From Chryseobacterium sp. YIM B08800 (lineage in GTDB: Bacteria > Bacteroidota > Bacteroidia > Flavobacteriales > Weeksellaceae), in contig NZ_JAPDKN010000003.1 in assembly GCF_026163565.1 (NCBI RefSeq), positions 62,001 to 126,000 of the forward strand: a stretch of 64,000 nucleotides of DNA, read 5' to 3'. Positions 15,390 through 23,478 of this stretch are shown here, piece after piece (the first letter of the stretch is position 1; each line of letters opens with the position of its first letter). The notes under the pieces are model-generated. The model was given only the letters and a program-made list of their open reading frames with translations. It had not been told where the DNA came from and did not search any database. A program made the translations under genes and the position numbers.

Positions 15390-16550
15390 ATGAAAAGAAT
15401 ACAATCACAATTCCGAAAAAATTGGGAACATAAACTTGAAAACCTCGGCTTTGGCTATCATTCTTTGGAAGGGCTTTACTGGGATGAAAGTCATTATTAC
15501 GGATTTTCATCTGATGAAATCAACAAAATAGAAAATGCAACGACCGAACTGTGGCAGATGTGTCTTCAAGCTGTAGATTATATTATTGAAAAAAATCTTT
15601 GGGACAAATTTAATATTCCGGAATCGTTTAGAAATTATATTATTACAAGCTGGGAAGAAGATCATCCTTCGATTTACGGGAGGTTTGATTTTGGTTTTGA
15701 TGGTGAAAATTTGAAGCTTCTCGAGTTTAATGCAGACACGCCGACCTCTTTATACGAAGCTTCGGTCATTCAATGGTATTGGTTGCAGGAAATGTTTCCA
15801 TACAAAGATCAGTTCAATTCTATTCATGAAAAGCTGGTTGATTATTGGAAGTATCTTAAAAAATACATGAATCCACATTACATTTATTTTGCTTCATTAA
15901 CGAATATTGAAGACGTGACCAATGTGGAATATTTACGGGATTGTGCTACACAAGCAGGTTTCGAAACAGAATTTATTCCTATCCAAGATATTGGTTGGGC
16001 AGAAGATATTGAAGAATTCATTGCCGGAGACAAAACCATTATGGAATATATTTTTAAATTATACCCTTACGAATGGATTCTGGAAGATGGTTTTGGTGAG
16101 AAATTGATCCGTAATAATTTCAGATCTCAGTGGATGGAACCTGCCTGGAAAATACTTCTTTCCTCAAAAGCTATTTTGCCGATTCTTTGGGAATTATTTC
16201 CTAATCATCCGTATTTGATGGAATGTTATTTTGAACCGAAACATTTGAAAGATTTCGTTAAAAAGCCGATTTATTCAAGAGAAGGAGCCAACGTAAGTTT
16301 ATTTAAAAATAATGTGGCGATAGAAGAGAATCAAGGCGATTATGGCAAAGAAGGTTTTATTTATCAGCAATTATTTGAACTCCCCAATTTTGATGGAAAT
16401 TATCCTGTCATCGGAAGTTGGGTGATCGGGCAAGAATCTGCCGGAATTGGCATCAGAGAAAGCGTGCATTTGATTACCAACAACCAAAGCAGGTTTATTC
16501 CTCATTTGATAGATTCAAACAAAACTTACATACAAGAAAAGGAGCTGTAA
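15390..16550 (+). CDS. Glutathionylspermidine synthase family ATP-grasp protein
   Basis: A 386-residue protein of the glutathionylspermidine synthase preATP-grasp/ATP-grasp family (YgiC/YjfC type). Recognised parts include the segment SIYGRFDFGFDG then LLEFNADTPTSLYEA (about residues 90-120), the central KLYPYEWILEDGFG (about 225-240), and a final region with REGANVSLF (about 297-305) and IGSWVIGQESAGIGIRES. True glutathionylspermidine synthesis is unlikely, because YgiC-type members lack demonstrated activity and the family's substrate is unknown; an ATP-dependent ligation of an amine or peptide is the safe statement. It has no signal peptide and is translated with two lipoprotein genes upstream. 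Confidence 0.85.
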   Translation: MKRIQSQFRKNWEHKLENLGFGYHSLEGLYWDESHYYGFSSDEINKIENATTELWQMCLQAVDYIIEKNLWDKFNIPESFRNYIITSWEEDHPSIYGRFDFGFDGENLKLLEFNADTPTSLYEASVIQWYWLQEMFPYKDQFNSIHEKLVDYWKYLKKYMNPHYIYFASLTNIEDVTNVEYLRDCATQAGFETEFIPIQDIGWAEDIEEFIAGDKTIMEYIFKLYPYEWILEDGFGEKLIRNNFRSQWMEPAWKILLSSKAILPILWELFPNHPYLMECYFEPKHLKDFVKKPIYSREGANVSLFKNNVAIEENQGDYGKEGFIYQQLFELPNFDGNYPVIGSWVIGQESAGIGIRESVHLITNNQSRFIPHLIDSNKTYIQEKEL

Positions 16551-16566
16551 AAAGCTCCTTTTTTAT
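16537..16566 (+). terminator. Terminator of the 14726-16550 operon
   Basis: A 10-bp perfect stem, AAAAGGAGCT (16537-16546) with AGCTCCTTTT (16553-16562), overlapping the stop codon and followed by TTTT. Confidence 0.75.
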
Positions 16567-16583
16567 TTCAATAGATTCAGATC

Positions 16584-17099
16584 TTAATTTCCGAAACCAA
16601 TGTTTCCTTTTTTATCAGAAAGGTTTCTTTTAAAATTGATCATGCTTAAAGCGGTTACTGCTGCTTCAACACCTTTATTTCCTAGATCACCACCGCTTCT
16701 TGCGATTGATTGCTCTTTTGTATCATCTGTCAAAACACAGAAAATAGTTGGAGTGTCGGTTAGAATATTACAGTCTTTAATTCCTTGTGCCACTGCATCA
16801 CAAACGAAATCAAAATGAGGAGTTTCTCCTCTGATGACGCATCCGATTGCAATTACCGCATCAAACTTTCGTTCTTTGCAAAGCTGCATGCTTGCGTAAT
16901 TTAATTCAAAAGCTCCCGGAACCGAAAACTGTTTTATATTTTCAGCTTTTACTCCTTCTTTTTCAAGGATCTCTAAAGCTGCATCGCGTAGATTGTAAGT
17001 TACAAAGTCATTCCACTCAGAAAAAACAATGCCGATAGAAAAATCTTCGGCATTGGTTATATTAAGTGGCTTGTAATCTGAAAGATTAACTGTTGCCAT
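16584..17099 (-). CDS. ribH: 6,7-dimethyl-8-ribityllumazine synthase
   Basis: RibH condenses 5-amino-6-ribitylamino-uracil with 3,4-dihydroxy-2-butanone 4-phosphate, the penultimate riboflavin step; it assembles into icosahedral or pentameric shells. Length is 171 residues. Motifs are VPGAFELNYA (about 60-69), AIGCVIRGETPHFDFV (about 85-100, containing the substrate-loop histidine) and the C-terminal RSGGDLGNKGVEAAVTALSM. It starts 3 bases after the TPR gene stop, so the pair shares the promoter at 17836. No other rib genes are in the window and no FMN riboswitch was seen upstream. Confidence 0.95.
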   Translation of the reverse strand: MATVNLSDYKPLNITNAEDFSIGIVFSEWNDFVTYNLRDAALEILEKEGVKAENIKQFSVPGAFELNYASMQLCKERKFDAVIAIGCVIRGETPHFDFVCDAVAQGIKDCNILTDTPTIFCVLTDDTKEQSIARSGGDLGNKGVEAAVTALSMINFKRNLSDKKGNIGFGN

Positions 17100-17102
17100 G
17101 TT

Positions 17103-17813
17103 TTAATTTAAATATTTAGTCATTTCGATATAAGAATCAGACATTCCGTTGTCGTAGTCCTGATATTTTTCGTCGATGGTTGCAAAGTATTTTTTAGCTT
17201 CTGCATTTTTCTTCATTCCTAAAGCTACAATCCCTGCTTTTCTTGTGAAATAATAAGAAGTATAAGGATCATCAGAAGCTGAAGCAGCTTTGTCTAATAA
17301 TGCTAAAGCTTCGTCATTTTTATTAAGACCAGATTTAGCATCTGCCATTGCGCCAAACTTCATTGCCATTAATGTTTTGTTATCAGAAGAAAATTTGTCT
17401 AAAAGATCGTGAGCTTCCTGAAACTTTCCTTCTTTTAGTTTTAATAAACCTGCGTTGTAAGCAGAAAGTTTACCCACTTTCGTAGAAGAATATTCGTTAT
17501 AAGTTCCTAAAAATCCAGGGTTAGCTGCAGATTTTCCACCTAGAGCTTCTTTATCTTTACCTTCTGTAAGGTTTTTTTGTGCAGCTAAATAAGTTTTTAC
17601 AGCTTCAGCATTCTTTGGAGCTACCACAAATTGCTGGTATCCGAAAAAGCCTAAAACTCCCAAAACAACAGCCCCAAAAGCAATGCTTAATGGTTTCTGA
17701 TATTTTTCCAGGAATCTTTCTGTGTTTAAAGCCTCTCTGTCAAGGTCTTTAAAGAATTCCACTGTTTCTTTACCTTCTTGCTCATTTGGAGCATTTTTTC
17801 CCAATTTTGCCAT
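17103..17813 (-). CDS. Membrane-anchored tetratricopeptide repeat protein
   Basis: A 236-residue protein with a charged N-terminal 45 residues, one transmembrane helix (LSIAFGAVVLGVLGFFGYQQ, about 43-62), then TPR-like helical pairs (AYNAGLLKLKEGKFQEAHDLLDKF, with residues spaced as in TPRs; a second unit begins at MKFGAMADAKSG). Topology resembles YfgM, a TPR protein of the inner membrane. The ribH gene follows 3 bases after. This pairing is frequent in Bacteroidota as I recall it, but its functional meaning is unknown. Confidence 0.8.
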   Translation of the reverse strand: MAKLGKNAPNEQEGKETVEFFKDLDREALNTERFLEKYQKPLSIAFGAVVLGVLGFFGYQQFVVAPKNAEAVKTYLAAQKNLTEGKDKEALGGKSAANPGFLGTYNEYSSTKVGKLSAYNAGLLKLKEGKFQEAHDLLDKFSSDNKTLMAMKFGAMADAKSGLNKNDEALALLDKAASASDDPYTSYYFTRKAGIVALGMKKNAEAKKYFATIDEKYQDYDNGMSDSYIEMTKYLN

Positions 17814-17835
17814 AAATTCTTAAAAAATTGAATTG

Positions 17836-17867
17836 CAAATTTAATTGTTTCTGAGTGATTTACAAAA
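17836..17867 (-). promoter_or_regulatory. Promoter of TPR gene and ribH
   Basis: Minus strand TTTTG (17867-17863), a 19-nt spacer, then TAAATTTG (17843-17836). A full Bacteroidota promoter, about 20 bases from the TPR gene start codon. Confidence 0.75.
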
Positions 17868-17917
17868 TCTTTATCTGTATTATTAATAAAAGAGAATGAA
17901 AGACTTGTAAATATTGT

Positions 17918-17945
17918 GAATTGTTATTAGAGAATTGTTATTTTT
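17918..17945. repeat. Direct repeat of 14 bp (2 x 7)
   Basis: GAATTGTTATTAGA at 17918-17931 is followed directly by GAATTGTTATTTTT at 17932-17945 (11 identical bases at the start). The 14-bp period equals two heptamers, as in other spacers of this window. Confidence 0.6.
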
Positions 17946-17974
17946 TGATTTAATTCAAACTCTCTGTTTTAAAT

Positions 17975-18511
17975 TTAATATTCTAAAGTATGATAGATTT
18001 CAGCATTAAACTTCTTAAGTTTTTCGTCACCTTTTAAATCTTTCAAACCGATTAAAAAACTGAACTGAACGACTTCTGCGCCTTGTTTTTCTACCAATTT
18101 TGCTGCTGCTTCGGTTGTTCCTCCCGTTGCTAAAAGATCATCATGAATTAAAATTCGTTGTCCTTTTTTTATTTGTCCTTCTCTGGTTTCTATTTCTGCG
18201 CTTCCATATTCCAGATCATATTTTTCTGAAATAATCGGTGGTGGAAGTTTTCCTTTTTTTCTGATCAAAATAAATGGAACTTCCAAAGCTACTGCAATCG
18301 CAATCCCGAAAAGATAGCCGCGGCTTTCAATTCCGCAAACAGCATCTACTTTTCCTCTGCTGAATTTTACCAGATCTTCGATTACTTCTTCATACAATTT
18401 TGGATTAAGAAAAATAGGTGAAATATCTTTAAACTGAATTCCCGGAATCGGAAAATCAGGAATATTTTCTATGGTTGCTTCCAGCTTTTTGATGAGTTCC
18501 TGAGATGCCAT
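17975..18511 (-). CDS. apt: Adenine phosphoribosyltransferase
   Basis: Salvages adenine with PRPP to AMP in the cytosol. The 178 residues match the family. It starts like APTs (IPDFPIPGIQFKDISPIF, 17-34), and contains CGIESRGYLFG (about 59-69) and the PRPP motif RILIHDDLLATGGTTEAA (about 119-136). It lies 3 bases after a lipoprotein gene, so it is co-transcribed. The other end of PRPP metabolism, prs, is at 41338 in the same window. Confidence 0.95.
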   Translation of the reverse strand: MASQELIKKLEATIENIPDFPIPGIQFKDISPIFLNPKLYEEVIEDLVKFSRGKVDAVCGIESRGYLFGIAIAVALEVPFILIRKKGKLPPPIISEKYDLEYGSAEIETREGQIKKGQRILIHDDLLATGGTTEAAAKLVEKQGAEVVQFSFLIGLKDLKGDEKLKKFNAEIYHTLEY

Positions 18512-18514
18512 ATT

Positions 18515-19705
18515 TTAAGGATTGATCTTATAACTTGAGATTTTCCATTCTCCGTTTACATTTTTAAGACCGAAAGTCACCTTTAAAGAGGTTGTTTTTC
18601 CGTTTTTATCGGTCACATCGTATGTTGCATTAACACTTGATGCGTTTGTACTGGTTCCGTTTGTTGTAATATTTTTAACACTTACATTTTTTACAGCTCC
18701 AAAACCTGAAGTAGGGTTTGAAAAAGATTCATAAGATCCCCAACTTGGGTTGCTTGAAGAATCGAAGGCTGCTTTTAAGTTTTGTGAACTTACATTATTT
18801 AAAAACTTGCTTACCGTATTTTTAGGGTCTGCAGTCGGTTGTTTCGGCTGAGTTGGAGTTGTTGTCGTAGGATCCGTTCCTGTTGTTGGCGGCGTTGTCG
18901 GATTATTTGGGTCAATTACCGCACTTGGATCTTGGTCAATCATTGTAGAGTCAGTTTTTGGTACTTCAGGCACTTTTAAAGCTGAAGGATTTACATCTAA
19001 ACCAATTTTCGACATTTTGAAAGTCTTCGCTGTGGTTTTTACAGAAACGGTAATATCAATTTTATTATCAACAATTTTTGAAGCCAATAAAGATGAAAAT
19101 TTAAGACTAAAACCTTTGAAGTTATTATCCTGCATTAGGTTTTTAGCTGTTGAAAGCTTTACACCGTTGCTGAAAACTTCTAAAGTTGTTTCTAAACCGG
19201 CACCTGTAAACGCAATAGGATTTCCTGCATTGTCAACCAATCTTGGAACGATTTGCATCATAGTTGGTCCATTTCCAGTGTCTCCTGAAAGTTGGGTAAG
19301 AATGCTTAATGAGCTTGCTCTTACATCATTCGGATCGCTTTCTTTAGCAGTTTCATCGCCGAAGATATTCATTTCTCCTAATGAAGGCGGAGCCGTACTT
19401 GCCCATTCGATACCGTTTTGTTGCGCTACCTGATCTGCCAAAGCCAAAATTTCAGGCACTTTTTTGCCGTTAATCAATTGACCAAGTGCTTTCAACTCGT
19501 TTACATCACCTTCCGCTTCTACACCGAAAGTTTTAAGAATATAAAGCGCTTCATTAAATTTTATCTGCTTAATGGTGGTAAGACCAGACGCCATATCATT
19601 GATACTCGACTGTAAAGTCTGCGTCGTAGTCGCATCTACATGATCTTTTTTGCATGCTGTAAAAAGCAACAAGCTGAAGATGAGTAGAAAAGAAAACTTT
19701 TTCAT
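18515..19705 (-). CDS. Lipoprotein with C-terminal DUF4878-like domain
   Basis: A 396-residue lipoprotein (lipobox LFTAC, Cys18). The first 260 residues form an uncharacterised globular region; then comes a Pro/Thr-rich linker (about 265-295, TTPPTTGTDPTTTTPTQPKQ) and a C-terminal domain of about 100 residues that resembles DUF4878/SnoaL-like lumazine-fold domains (begins TVSKFLNNVSSQNL, ends NGEWKISSYKINP). Such C-terminal domains are often found in lipoproteins. A -7 box precedes it at 19724-19731, about 18 bases from the ATG, and apt follows 3 bases after its stop. Function is not known. Confidence 0.7.
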   Translation of the reverse strand: MKKFSFLLIFSLLLFTACKKDHVDATTTQTLQSSINDMASGLTTIKQIKFNEALYILKTFGVEAEGDVNELKALGQLINGKKVPEILALADQVAQQNGIEWASTAPPSLGEMNIFGDETAKESDPNDVRASSLSILTQLSGDTGNGPTMMQIVPRLVDNAGNPIAFTGAGLETTLEVFSNGVKLSTAKNLMQDNNFKGFSLKFSSLLASKIVDNKIDITVSVKTTAKTFKMSKIGLDVNPSALKVPEVPKTDSTMIDQDPSAVIDPNNPTTPPTTGTDPTTTTPTQPKQPTADPKNTVSKFLNNVSSQNLKAAFDSSSNPSWGSYESFSNPTSGFGAVKNVSVKNITTNGTSTNASSVNATYDVTDKNGKTTSLKVTFGLKNVNGEWKISSYKINP

Positions 19706-19723
19706 TTTAATTATGGTTTATGG

Positions 19724-19731
19724 CAAATTTA
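19724..19731 (-). promoter_or_regulatory. -7 box of the lipoprotein-apt operon
   Basis: Minus-strand TAAATTTG (19731-19724). No -33 TTG at normal spacing. The leader to the ATG at 19705 would be about 12 nt. Confidence 0.5.
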
Positions 19732-19757
19732 CTAAAACCTTTATTAAAACTTATTTT

Positions 19758-20777
19758 TTATTTTTTGTTTTCTTTTTCTTTTAAATCATCTTTAAAGAAT
19801 GAGCTGAAAATTGCCTGCATATTTGGAAAAGACGCATCCTGCCAATAATTTGATGAATAGTTGCTGTTGTTTTTGTTTAGTTTCACTTTTCCTTCAACAT
19901 CACTATCATCACTGAAATCTAATTCTGTAGGATAAAAGTTTTTATAAGAAATAAGTTGGTTGTAATCGGGTTCGCTTTTATGTTTAAATTTAATATAACC
20001 GATCTCGTTTGATTCTAAGAAATCTCTCAAATCTTTTTTGGAGTCTTTTTCATAAGAATGATTAACTAATGCTTTTATATCGTAAAGTCTGTATCCAAAA
20101 AGAGCCATTTCTTTTTCCTGTAAAGCACTTCCGCTGATTTCTATTTCGTCTTTTGTTTTTCCTTTCAATTCTTTGATTACGGCTTTTTTGTTTTTGTATT
20201 CTTCAATATTTCCAACATTTGGTAATTTAGGAAGGTCTAAAAATGCATTGTAATCTAGAAGTCCGGTTTGTTTTCTGTCGTTTGACGGATTTTCTAATCT
20301 GAAAACTCTATATTGCTGTACGTTTGTGCTTTTCAATTTTTTTGTTTTGTTATCAAAAACATAAGTAGCTATTCCATCTAAGTAACAGTTTAGTTTACCA
20401 TTTACGGTGAGATAAGCATTAAAATTTCCTTTTACCAAAACATATTTCGCTGGTTTATTATTTTTAATGACAACCATTTCGATATCTTTTACTCTGTCAT
20501 TTAGCTTTACAACATCTTTATTGATTTCGTTAAATGATAAAGTGGCAATAGAAATGTTATCATAGACCAACTGAAATTTTTCCTGTTCGGGGGAAAGTGC
20601 TGATTTCTCAATTTTCCCATCAATGTCTGATGTTGCCAGAATATTTCCGTTTTTTCCAAATACCGAAACTTTAGGAAGTGGTGCATCTGTTTTTTCTGAA
20701 AGGAAAGTAATGCTTTGTGCATTGAGTACATTGAATAGAATGATCAACAGAAAGTTTAAAAGAAAAGTTTTTTTCAT
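19758..20777 (-). CDS. Exported protein with carboxypeptidase-regulatory-like N-terminus
   Basis: A 339-residue protein with a signal peptide (MKKTFLLNFLLIILFNVLNAQ). Residues 22-75 (FLSEKTDAPLPKVSVFGKNG, then GKIEKS) follow the pattern of carboxypeptidase regulatory-like (Ig-fold) domains found at the N-termini of many Bacteroidota surface proteins. The rest is charged and has no domain I recognise, ending in a Lys/Glu-rich tail. There is no C-terminal TonB-dependent barrel, so it is not a receptor. It is separated from the flanking lipoprotein gene by about 50 bases on the same strand; co-transcription is possible. Confidence 0.65.
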   Translation of the reverse strand: MKKTFLLNFLLIILFNVLNAQSITFLSEKTDAPLPKVSVFGKNGNILATSDIDGKIEKSALSPEQEKFQLVYDNISIATLSFNEINKDVVKLNDRVKDIEMVVIKNNKPAKYVLVKGNFNAYLTVNGKLNCYLDGIATYVFDNKTKKLKSTNVQQYRVFRLENPSNDRKQTGLLDYNAFLDLPKLPNVGNIEEYKNKKAVIKELKGKTKDEIEISGSALQEKEMALFGYRLYDIKALVNHSYEKDSKKDLRDFLESNEIGYIKFKHKSEPDYNQLISYKNFYPTELDFSDDSDVEGKVKLNKNNSNYSSNYWQDASFPNMQAIFSSFFKDDLKEKENKK

Positions 20778-20877
20778 AGTTTTTAATTTAAAAGATAAGC
20801 ATAAAGTCTATTCATAAGACGAAATATTTTTGAAATGGTTGCCTTGTATTTTAAGGGTCTAATAATTATGGCAAAAA

Positions 20878-20908
20878 AAAAAGACTGATTATTAAAATCA
20901 GTCTTTTT
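20878..20908 (-). terminator. Terminator of the act operon
   Basis: A 13-bp stem (20878-20890 with 20896-20908) with a 5-nt loop, then an unbroken T-run on the minus strand, 23 bases past the actF stop. Confidence 0.85.
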
Positions 20909-20931
20909 AAAGTTTATCTTGTTACAAGTCC

Positions 20932-22263
20932 TTAGAAAGGATACTCATAAATTTCAGATTCGTGTAAGTAAGGGTTTCCTGTAGGAATCAGTTTCAATTT
21001 AGCTAATGCTGAAAGCACTGTAAACATAAACAATCCTGCGATGAATAAAATAGCACCCAATACTAATAAGAAAACTTCCGGAGTATTCCAGTAAGGTCCT
21101 ACTGTTCCTGGCATTACCATGTTGAAATAATCTAAAAGGTGACCCAAGATTACTACTACAGCCATTGTTGTTACTACTTTGTAATTTCTCTTGATGCTGC
21201 TACTTACTAATACCAATAAAGGCAATAAGAAGTTTACAACAAGCATTGGTAAGAAAGTAGGAGAGTAGTGCTCAAATCTTCCGAAGAAATAATTTACTTC
21301 TTCCGGAATGTTTGCATACCAATACAACATGAACTGTGCAAACCAAGTGTACGTCCAAAGCATGCTTGTAGCGAAAAGGAAAACTCCTAAATCGTGCAAG
21401 TGATTGTCGTTGAACTGAGGTAAGAAACCATTTTTCTTAAGATATACACTTAATAAAATGATTACCGCAATACCACTTGAAAGGCAGCTAACCATTGAAT
21501 ACCAAATATACATTGTAGAATACCAGTGAGGGTCAATAGACATCAACCAATCCCAAGCCCAAGCTGCAGAAGCAAAACCGAAGAATGCGATATATCCTAC
21601 TGCCCATCTGTAAAGGAACTGATACTCAACCAAAGATTTTGTATCGTCTACTTTTTTAGACTGAGCTTTTAGTTTCCATGCGAAGAAAGAAGCTCCAAAT
21701 GTATAAATAATTGTTCTTACTGCGTAGAAAGGAATATTTAAGAATATTTTCTTTTCAAATAAGATAACATCAAAGTGTGCAGAACCTTCTTTTGTTACTT
21801 CAGGATCCATCCAGTGGAAAAGGTGACCGTTGTGCGTGATATTAAGAATCATTAAGATAATTAAAATAGCACCACCCCAAGGAATGTAAGAAGCAATAGC
21901 TTCCATCACTCTCGTGATAATAATTGGCCAACCTGCGTGAGCAGCATGCTGAATACAGTAAAAGAACAATACACAACAGCTTACTCCGAAGAAAAATACT
22001 GCTACAAAATGAATTGAAGCTAATGGCTGATTGTGAACCTGCATTTCTGCGTGCTCTAAATGAGCAGCATGATCTTGAGGTCCTACCATTTCGCTTGAAT
22101 GTGTAGGAGCATCATGACCAGCAGAATGAACTGCCTCCATCATGTGTTCTATTTTTTCTGTAGTAATTCCTTTATTTAAAAAGAAACCTGCAGCAAATAA
22201 AACTAAACCTACAACAAGAAGGATAATAGAAGTTGATTTTAATTTTGGTGAAAAACTATACAT
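20932..22263 (-). CDS. actF: Alternative complex III subunit ActF
   Basis: A 443-residue polytopic membrane protein with about ten predicted transmembrane helices, belonging to the quinol:cytochrome c oxidoreductase quinone-binding subunit family. Histidine-rich loop near residues 45-75 (HSAGHDAPTHSSEM) and motifs such as AWDWLMSIDPHWYSTMYIWY (about 240-260) are typical. It is the final gene of the act operon, 8 bases after actE, and is followed by a terminator. The gene name follows the ActA-F scheme; the exact quinone-site assignment between ActC and ActF is from the literature on the family and not visible here. Confidence 0.9.
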   Translation of the reverse strand: MYSFSPKLKSTSIILLVVGLVLFAAGFFLNKGITTEKIEHMMEAVHSAGHDAPTHSSEMVGPQDHAAHLEHAEMQVHNQPLASIHFVAVFFFGVSCCVLFFYCIQHAAHAGWPIIITRVMEAIASYIPWGGAILIILMILNITHNGHLFHWMDPEVTKEGSAHFDVILFEKKIFLNIPFYAVRTIIYTFGASFFAWKLKAQSKKVDDTKSLVEYQFLYRWAVGYIAFFGFASAAWAWDWLMSIDPHWYSTMYIWYSMVSCLSSGIAVIILLSVYLKKNGFLPQFNDNHLHDLGVFLFATSMLWTYTWFAQFMLYWYANIPEEVNYFFGRFEHYSPTFLPMLVVNFLLPLLVLVSSSIKRNYKVVTTMAVVVILGHLLDYFNMVMPGTVGPYWNTPEVFLLVLGAILFIAGLFMFTVLSALAKLKLIPTGNPYLHESEIYEYPF

Positions 22264-22271
22264 TTCTTTTC

Positions 22272-22955
22272 TTATTTTTTAGTTTCGGTAGTCTCAGTTG
22301 TTGCTGTCGCTGCTGTTGCTGCGGGAGCCGGAGCTGCGCTTTTTTTGAAAGCACTCATTACATACATTGCCACTCTCCATCTGTCTCCAGGGTTTAGCTG
22401 TCCTGCATAAGAACCCATTGCGTTTCTACCATTTGTTAATACATAATGTACAGATCCTACAGTGATTTCTCTGTCTGCATAATTTGGTACACCAGAATAT
22501 GCTCCGCTTTGTACGATTGGTCCTTGTCCGTCACCACCAGTTCCGTGACAAGCTGAACAAGTACGATCAAAAAGCATTTTACCTCTTTCTATATCTTTAG
22601 CTGCATTAGCAGGATTAAGAGGAGAAGCGCTTATTGCTTTTGAAGCATCATAACCTGCGTTATATTCGTCCGGAGTTTTAGGAAGTTTACCTTCTTCAAA
22701 TACTCCGTCTTTATTTTGAGCTACTGAACCTTCTACAGGAGCAAGGCCAGTTGCACCGTTGTTTCTTACAAATGCAGGAATTTCATTTTCATGATCTGAA
22801 TAAGCATCCTGAGCTTTCATCAACGGATCGTATGCCACTGGGAAATACATATCCGGGAAATATACTAAAGGTGCATTTTCATTCGGTCCGCAAGAATTAA
22901 GTAAAACTGTAGTTAAACCTAAAATTGCTGTAATTTTTAATACATTCTTTTTCAT
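22272..22955 (-). CDS. actE: Alternative complex III cytochrome c subunit ActE
   Basis: A 227-residue lipoprotein (VLLNSC, Cys near 22) carrying one c-type haem site CSACH in DRTCSACHGTGGDGQGP (about 130-147). Met ligand candidates lie in NAMGSY near the C-terminus. The tail is Ala/Thr-rich. It is the mobile or docked monohaem cytochrome of the complex, passing electrons onward to the terminal oxidase. The ATG at 22955 starts immediately after the actD stop; a second ATG at 22964 would add three residues and overlap actD by 8 bases, so the start is not certain. Confidence 0.88.
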   Translation of the reverse strand: MKKNVLKITAILGLTTVLLNSCGPNENAPLVYFPDMYFPVAYDPLMKAQDAYSDHENEIPAFVRNNGATGLAPVEGSVAQNKDGVFEEGKLPKTPDEYNAGYDASKAISASPLNPANAAKDIERGKMLFDRTCSACHGTGGDGQGPIVQSGAYSGVPNYADREITVGSVHYVLTNGRNAMGSYAGQLNPGDRWRVAMYVMSAFKKSAAPAPAATAATATTETTETKK

Positions 22956-22956
22956 T

Positions 22957-23478
22957 TTAAGCATCTTTAACAGTTATTTCTTCTACTCCTGTTTCAATAA
23001 GCAACTGCTTTACAGATTCTACATCTTCAGTTACAAATTCCATAAGAAATTTATCATCTGTAGTCCTTGGATCTGGGTTTTGTGCAGGAGCTCCTGGATA
23101 CATTTTATTTCTTACAAAGAAAGTAAGAGACATCATGTGAGCCGCACAGAATACCATCAATTCAAACATTGGGTCAATAAAAGCAGGGAAGTTGTCTACC
23201 CAGCTGTAAGATGGTTTACCACCAATATTTTGAGCCCAGTCATGATTCATGATATACCAAGTAACTGTAATACCAATACTCACACCATATAATGCATAGA
23301 TAAATGCAGCATCAGAAATTCTTGTTTTTCTTAAACCTAAAGCTTTATCTAGCCCGTGAACAGGAAATGGGGTATAAACTTCGTTTATTGCAATTCCTTT
23401 ATCGTTGAATGCTTTAACGCCGTTCATTAAATCGTCGTCGTCAGCATAAAGTCCGTATACAATTTTAGTGGTGCTCAT
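22957..23478 (-). CDS. actD: Alternative complex III subunit ActD (DUF3341)
   Basis: A 173-residue DUF3341 protein. It begins with a cytosolic ferredoxin-like-fold segment (KIVYGLYADDDDLMNGVKAF), contains two transmembrane helices (about 58-78 and 102-122; FIYALYGVSIGITVTWYIMN, LMVFCAAHMMSLTFFV), and has the family motif PFPVHGLDKALGL (about 38-50) and PAFIDP. In solved ACIII structures ActD is a two-helix subunit without cofactors; the same is expected here. It overlaps actC by 14 bases. Confidence 0.9.
   Translation of the reverse strand: MSTTKIVYGLYADDDDLMNGVKAFNDKGIAINEVYTPFPVHGLDKALGLRKTRISDAAFIYALYGVSIGITVTWYIMNHDWAQNIGGKPSYSWVDNFPAFIDPMFELMVFCAAHMMSLTFFVRNKMYPGAPAQNPDPRTTDDKFLMEFVTEDVESVKQLLIETGVEEITVKDA

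Noticed and set aside
16860..17099. FMN riboswitch upstream of ribH
   Set aside because: ribH is preceded directly by the TPR gene (3-base gap), leaving no leader for a riboswitch.
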